From contig JAAYPK010000069.1 of NCBI GenBank assembly GCA_012519845.1, positions 1 through 37,328 of the forward strand: a stretch of DNA of 37,328 nucleotides, written 5' to 3'. Of this stretch, positions 34,455 to 37,328 are shown in pieces; position 1 is the first letter of the stretch; the number at the start of each line of letters is the position of its first letter. The position numbers and the translations under genes are program-made. The notes under the pieces are model-generated. The model made no database searches. It worked only from the letters and a program-made list of their open reading frames with translations, and was not told the DNA's origin. The stretch is from Clostridiales bacterium (GTDB lineage: Bacteria; Bacillota; Clostridia; Clostridiales; Clostridiaceae).

Positions 34455-35594
34455 TTGCCAGAGATTATTTGTGAAGAAAATAAATGTTTGGGTTGTTTTA
34501 GTTGTTACAATTCATGTCCAAAAGAATGTATAGAGATGGTAGAGAATAAATATGATTGTCTTGTACCTAAAATAAATAAAGAAAAATGTATAGAATGTAA
34601 CTTGTGTGTAAAGAAATGCCCAGTTAATAATAAGTTTAATGGCACAGAGCCTTTAGATACATATGCAAGTTATAATTTAGACACTAAAGATAGAGAAAGT
34701 TGTTCATCAGGAGGTTTAGCAACTGTATTTTCTAGAAAAATAATATCAGAAGGTGGAGTGGTTTATGGATCTGTTGTAGATGAAAATTTAGAGGTAATTG
34801 TTAAGGAAATCAGTACCTTAGCAGATGTTGAGAAATTAAAAGGCTCAAAATATGTTCAAAGTGCTGTAAAAGACAGTTTTAAAAAAATAAAAAAATGTTT
34901 AGAAGAAAACAAGACCGTATTATTTACTGGAACTCCTTGCCAGGTAGATGGATTGTATAATTATTTAGGAAAAAAATATGATAACTTAATTACATTGGAT
35001 TTAATATGTCATGGTGTTCCACCATATAAATATTTAAGAGAACATGTGAAGAAAGTTTCTAAAGTGGATTTGGATAAAATCACTAATATTACTTTTAGAG
35101 GGAAACAAAATTTTTCATTATCTTTATATTCAGATAATAAAATTATCTATACCCAAAAGAGTAATTGGGATTATTATTTTATTGGATTTTTAAAAGGATT
35201 ATTTTATAGGGAAAATTGTTATTCATGTAGATATGCGGGAAAAAAACGTGTATCAGATATTACATTAGGTGATTTTTGGGGACTTGGAAAGAAAATTCCC
35301 TTTGAAAATAAAGATAATAAAAGAATCTCAGCAGTAATTATAAACACTAAAAAGGGAGAAAAATTATTATTTGATAGTAAAGAAGATTTATTTATAGAAA
35401 AAAGAACATTGGAAGAAGCAGTAAATGGAAATCCTCAATTAAGAGGAGCATCTCCCCAAAATAGAAGAACAGATAAATTTAGAAAGTATTATTTGAAATA
35501 TGGATTTGAAAAAGCTTTGTTTAAAGCTATTTATTATGAAAGAGGAAAATCTATAATAAAAGAAGTAGTAAATCAAATTAAAAAAGTCATTTAA
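34455..35594 (+). CDS. Ferredoxin/FrhB-type oxidoreductase (coenzyme F420 hydrogenase/dehydrogenase beta subunit family)
   Basis: The 379-residue protein starts with a 2[4Fe-4S] ferredoxin domain: Cys11, Cys14, Cys17, Cys21 and Cys45, Cys48, Cys51, Cys55 in CxxCxxCxxxCP spacing. The FrhB N-terminal (SCSSGGLATVFSRKIISEGG) and C-terminal domains (TGTPCQVDGLYNYLG, DLICHGVPP) follow. A further Cys pair lies in YRENCYSCRYAGKKRVSDITLGDFWGLG (~260). Related proteins in F420-using archaea reduce flavin or F420. Clostridia are not known to make F420, so the member here probably moves electrons from ferredoxin to a flavin for sugar or lipid modification. The family often sits beside pyruvyl transferase genes, as here. 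The start is TTG 34455, 8 nt after GGAGG; the upstream TTG 34440 lacks such a site. Confidence 0.8.
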   Translation: MPEIICEENKCLGCFSCYNSCPKECIEMVENKYDCLVPKINKEKCIECNLCVKKCPVNNKFNGTEPLDTYASYNLDTKDRESCSSGGLATVFSRKIISEGGVVYGSVVDENLEVIVKEISTLADVEKLKGSKYVQSAVKDSFKKIKKCLEENKTVLFTGTPCQVDGLYNYLGKKYDNLITLDLICHGVPPYKYLREHVKKVSKVDLDKITNITFRGKQNFSLSLYSDNKIIYTQKSNWDYYFIGFLKGLFYRENCYSCRYAGKKRVSDITLGDFWGLGKKIPFENKDNKRISAVIINTKKGEKLLFDSKEDLFIEKRTLEEAVNGNPQLRGASPQNRRTDKFRKYYLKYGFEKALFKAIYYERGKSIIKEVVNQIKKVI

Positions 35595-35652
35595 GTCTAT
35601 AAGAGCATTATTTATATGAAATTTTATTATAGTTTTTAATATTGAGAATGTG

Positions 35653-35716
35653 GATTGTTATTTAATAAATTATGTGTTCAATAAATAATTTATTAAGTAA
35701 CAATCAACATTTTTTA
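35653..35716 (+). terminator. Strong terminator of the polysaccharide operon
   Basis: A 21-bp stem joins 35653-35673 and 35685-35705 around an 11-nt loop, with a single T/G wobble, and is followed by a T-rich run at 35710-35715. The stretch 35595-35972 holds no gene I can support; it contains this hairpin and the promoter/palindrome at 35901-35934. Confidence 0.85.
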
Positions 35717-35900
35717 TTTACATACAAAAATTAATAAAAAATGAACAAATGTGACATAAAACATTAAAAAAATACATTGAATTAATTTGTTTTAAAGAAT
35801 AATTCAAATAAGATATAAATTTAGTAAAAAAAATACCAAGTATAAACATTATAATAGAAATATAATTATGGATAAAACAAATTATACAAAATAATGAATT

Positions 35901-35934
35901 TAATATTAACAAACTGTTAATATTATGATATAAT
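35901..35934 (+). promoter_or_regulatory. Promoter with overlapping perfect 11-bp palindrome (putative operator)
   Basis: TTAACA at 35906-35911 and TATAAT at 35929-35934 have a 17-nt spacer, with TG at 35926-35927 giving an extended -10. A perfect inverted repeat overlaps the -35 and spacer: TAATATTAACA (35901-35911) and TGTTAATATTA (35915-35925), 3 nt apart. The site is well placed for a dimeric repressor blocking RNA polymerase. Start would be near 35941, about 50 nt before the sugar transferase. Confidence 0.65.
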
Positions 35935-35990
35935 AAAATCACAAGGAAAATACAGGGGATAATTGATAAAAAGTGAGGGGGAGGCTATTT

Positions 35991-36677
35991 ATGGATAATT
36001 TAGGTGTTGAAAGGATTGGAAAAACATATAAATCGTTTACAACAGAAGAATCTCAAGAAATTAATATTTCATTATTCTTTTATAATATGATTAAAAGAAC
36101 TATTGATTTATTTTGCTCTTTAGTAGGTTTAATTTGTTTAAGTCCAATATTACTTTTGGTTGCTATTTTAATAAAAATAGATTCTAAGGGGTCAGTGTTT
36201 TTTTCTCAAGAACGTGTGGGATATAAAGGAAAACATTTTAAAATGTATAAATTTAGATCAATGGTAGTAAATGCAGAAGATTTAAAGAAAACCTTAGAAG
36301 ATAAAAATAATATGAGCGGACCAATGTTTAAAATGAAAGATGATCCTAGAGTTACAAAAATAGGTAAATTCATTAGAAAAACAAGTATAGATGAATTGCC
36401 TCAATTGATTAATGTAATAAAGGGTGACATGAGTTTAGTAGGTCCACGACCATCATTACCTAAAGAAGTAAGTAGCCTTGATTCATGGATGTTAGAAAGA
36501 TTAGATGTTAAGCCTGGATTAACATGTATATGGCAAGTTTCAGGAAGAAATGATATTGATTTTGAAGATTGGATGAAGCTTGATATTAAATATGTGAGAG
36601 AAAGATCTATAAAATTGGACATCAAATTAATATTTAAAACATTTTTTGTATTATTTGGTGATGAACACGCATGTTAA
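35991..36677 (+). CDS. Undecaprenyl-phosphate sugar-phosphate transferase (initiating glycosyltransferase)
   Basis: The 228-residue protein is a short-form bacterial sugar transferase (PglC/WcaJ C-terminal type). It has one membrane segment (~34-57, IDLFCSLVGLICLSPILLLVAILI), then QERVGYKGKHFKMYKFRSM, SIDELPQLINVIKGDMSLVGPRPSLP (~132-155) and PGLTCIWQVSGRNDIDFEDW. It lacks the long multi-helix N-terminal half of WcaJ. It starts lipid-linked repeat synthesis by joining a sugar-1-phosphate to undecaprenyl phosphate and so feeds the Wzx/Wzy pathway upstream. ATG 35991 follows GGGGGAGG; GTG 35973 is also in frame but lacks a site. It has its own promoter after the operon terminator, so priming may be regulated on its own. 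Confidence 0.9.
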   Translation: MDNLGVERIGKTYKSFTTEESQEINISLFFYNMIKRTIDLFCSLVGLICLSPILLLVAILIKIDSKGSVFFSQERVGYKGKHFKMYKFRSMVVNAEDLKKTLEDKNNMSGPMFKMKDDPRVTKIGKFIRKTSIDELPQLINVIKGDMSLVGPRPSLPKEVSSLDSWMLERLDVKPGLTCIWQVSGRNDIDFEDWMKLDIKYVRERSIKLDIKLIFKTFFVLFGDEHAC

Positions 36678-36746
36678 ATATTGTAATGTAAAAAAGCTCT
36701 ATTTATTGTGATTAATGAGGTGACCCCTAAAAGTTAGACTTTATTA

Positions 36747-36777
36747 GCGAGACAGTTTTGACTGCCTCGCTATTTTT
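36747..36777 (+). terminator. Hairpin with T-run inside the IS end
   Basis: GCGAG/CTCGC (36747-36751 with 36766-36770) and CAGT/ACTG inside form a stem around TTTG, followed by TATTTTTT. It is oriented to stop + strand transcription coming from the sugar transferase gene, and so would also shield the transposase from antisense transcription. Confidence 0.75.
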
Positions 36778-37221
36778 TATGCAGCCATTAGATGGACCCT
36801 GTATTGTACAGGACTCATCCATCCTAGTTTTTGTTTAATACGTTGTTCATTATAATATTTTATAAATCTTTCAATTTCTGATTTTAATTCTTTATAACTG
36901 TAGTAAACAACCCCATAGTACATTTCCTGTTTGAGCAATCCAAAGAAGTTTTCAATCACAGAATTATCATGGCAATTCCCTTTTCTGGACATACTTTGAA
37001 AAATTTTTTCTTCTTTAAGTCGATTTGTATATGCTTTCATCTGATATGCCCAACCTTGATCTGAATGAAATGTTCGTCTGTAAGTGCAATCTGACGGTAC
37101 TTCTATAGCTTCATTTAACGCATTCATTACATTTATTGCTGATGGGTGTTTGTCTATTCCGTAGCTTAATATTTCACCATTACACATATCCATAAATGGA
37201 TCTGGTGTTAGTATAAAGTAG
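36777..37221 (-). pseudogene. IS3-family transposase OrfB, C-terminal fragment (interrupted)
   Basis: About 148 codons remain. They show the integrase core C-terminal part: TPDPFMDMCNGEILSYGID, the second catalytic Asp in FHSDQGWAYQ, the catalytic Glu in SRKGNCHDNSVIENFFGLLKQE, and the family end IKYYNEQRIKQKLGWMSPVQYR. The N-terminal helix-turn-helix and the first catalytic Asp are absent. The frame continues above the first Met (37193) through YFILTPDPF and then hits a stop at 37232-37230, exactly where the second element's left end begins. This is therefore a broken gene, not a short intact one. The 3' end is intact (MAA then stop). Confidence 0.85.
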
Positions 37222-37328
37222 TGGACACATTAAGTCGAACTAAGTAAAATAATATTTAGTTAAGAAAGGATGTGTCCATTATGGGAAAGGGCAGAAGATA
37301 CGATCAAGAATATAAATATATGATAGTA
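37219..37328 (+). mobile_element. Left end of a second IS3-family element (runs off window)
   Basis: TAGTGGACACATTAAGTCGA at 37219-37238 looks like a left terminal repeat, followed 42 nt later by the first transposase ORF in the standard IS3 layout. TGGACACAT (37222-37230) is repeated inverted as ATGTGTCCA at 37270-37278, just before the ORF start. The exact boundary is uncertain by a few bases. The element has inserted into, or recombined with, the truncated IS on its left. Confidence 0.65.
37281..37328 (+). CDS. IS3-family transposase OrfA, N-terminal fragment (3' end outside window)
   Basis: Sixteen codons are visible (MGKGRRYDQEYKYMIV), resembling the start of IS3 OrfA proteins (basic Gly/Lys/Arg, then Tyr/Phe and Glu-Phe/Tyr-Lys leading into the helix-turn-helix). 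AAAGGA at 37265-37270 could serve as the ribosome binding site, about 10 nt before the ATG. The call rests on the short match plus its position 60 nt from a terminal-repeat-like sequence. Confidence 0.6.
   Translation, partial: MGKGRRYDQEYKYMIV

Larger units (their letters stand above)
36721..37221 (-). mobile_element. Truncated IS3-family element (3' part)
   Basis: The right end begins TGACCCCTAAAAGTTAGACTT at 36721, a sequence typical of terminal repeats in IS3-family (IS150-like) elements. It is followed inward by the 3' part of a transposase gene on the minus strand. The left half is missing: at about 37221 the sequence changes to the end of another insertion element. No target-site duplication can be tested because only one end is present. 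Confidence 0.75.

Noticed and set aside
35653-35705. The 21-bp inverted repeat as a MITE or CRISPR-like unit
   Set aside because: There is a single copy with a short loop and a T-run directly after, at the end of a long operon; a terminator explains it fully.
35901-35925. Palindrome as a Rex or CcpA site
   Set aside because: Rex sites have the half-sites in the opposite arrangement (TTGTTAA then TTAACAA), and catabolite-response elements need a central CG; neither fits.
35718-35942. 74-codon minus-strand frame in the region before the sugar transferase
   Set aside because: Its composition (Ile, Phe, Asn, Ser, Tyr) is what random AT-rich DNA gives, it overlaps the promoter and palindrome, and it has no recognisable domain.
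1-37328. CRISPR arrays, tRNA or rRNA genes, phage genes
   Set aside because: No spaced direct repeats, no tRNA-like cloverleaf and no rRNA stretches were seen while reading either strand; only the T-box RNA is supported.

Overview
The window is very AT-rich, tightly packed and mostly coded on the + strand. Purine-rich ribosome binding sites (many of the form AGGGGG), a T-box leader, a YtaF-type sporulation membrane protein and clostridial-type type IV pilus genes point to an endospore-forming Clostridium (Clostridiaceae, monoderm). This assignment is an inference from gene content and composition; no rRNA or other taxonomic marker is present.

Layout. (1) 1-4296: the 3' end of an RTX (calcium-binding nonapeptide repeat) secreted protein, then a type I secretion ABC transporter with a degenerate C39-like domain and an HlyD-type adaptor. 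A type I secretion set beside its RTX substrate is unusual in a presumed single-membrane organism. (2) 4389-6365: a promoter and T-box riboswitch whose specifier codon reads as GCA (alanine), controlling an Lrp/AsnC regulator and an overlapping class I aminotransferase (alaR-alaT-like). (3) 6379-21380: a complete-looking type IV pilus assembly locus: O-antigen-ligase-like protein (possible pilin glycosyltransferase), pilD, pilB, pilC, pilA, pilM, pilN, pilO, then three further prepilin-like proteins (PilV-like, a large PilX/GspK-like protein, PilW-like) and an 829-residue exported DUF5057-type protein. No pilT is present. (4) 21397-23077: a bidirectional terminator, ytaF on the minus strand, and a divergent Cof-type HAD phosphatase. 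(5) 23103-35716: one long polysaccharide operon with its own promoter and a 21-bp-stem terminator. It encodes five glycosyltransferases, a Wzy-like polymerase, a Wzx flippase, three polysaccharide pyruvyl transferase family proteins and a ferredoxin/FrhB-type (coenzyme F420 dehydrogenase beta-like) oxidoreductase. (6) 35901-36677: a separately promoted initiating sugar-phosphate transferase (WcaJ/EpsL class) whose promoter overlaps a perfect 11-bp inverted repeat. (7) 36721-37328: the remains of an IS3-family element on the minus strand, cut by the left end of a second IS3-family element that runs off the window.

How the parts relate. The pilus locus supplies processing (PilD), extension motor (PilB), platform (PilC), alignment complex (PilMNO) and one major plus three minor pilin-like subunits. 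The DUF5057 protein and large PilX-like protein are the best candidates for surface or tip components. The polysaccharide cluster has the parts of a Wzx/Wzy pathway: lipid-linked priming (the sugar transferase), assembly (glycosyltransferases), modification (pyruvyl transferases, FrhB-like protein), flipping and polymerisation. Chain-length and export proteins (Wzz/Wzc-like) are not in the window.

Most candidate novelty lies in the RTX/type I secretion pair, the pilus surface proteins, inverted repeats flanking pilA, the pyruvyl transferase/FrhB pairing and the palindromic operator at 35901-35925.
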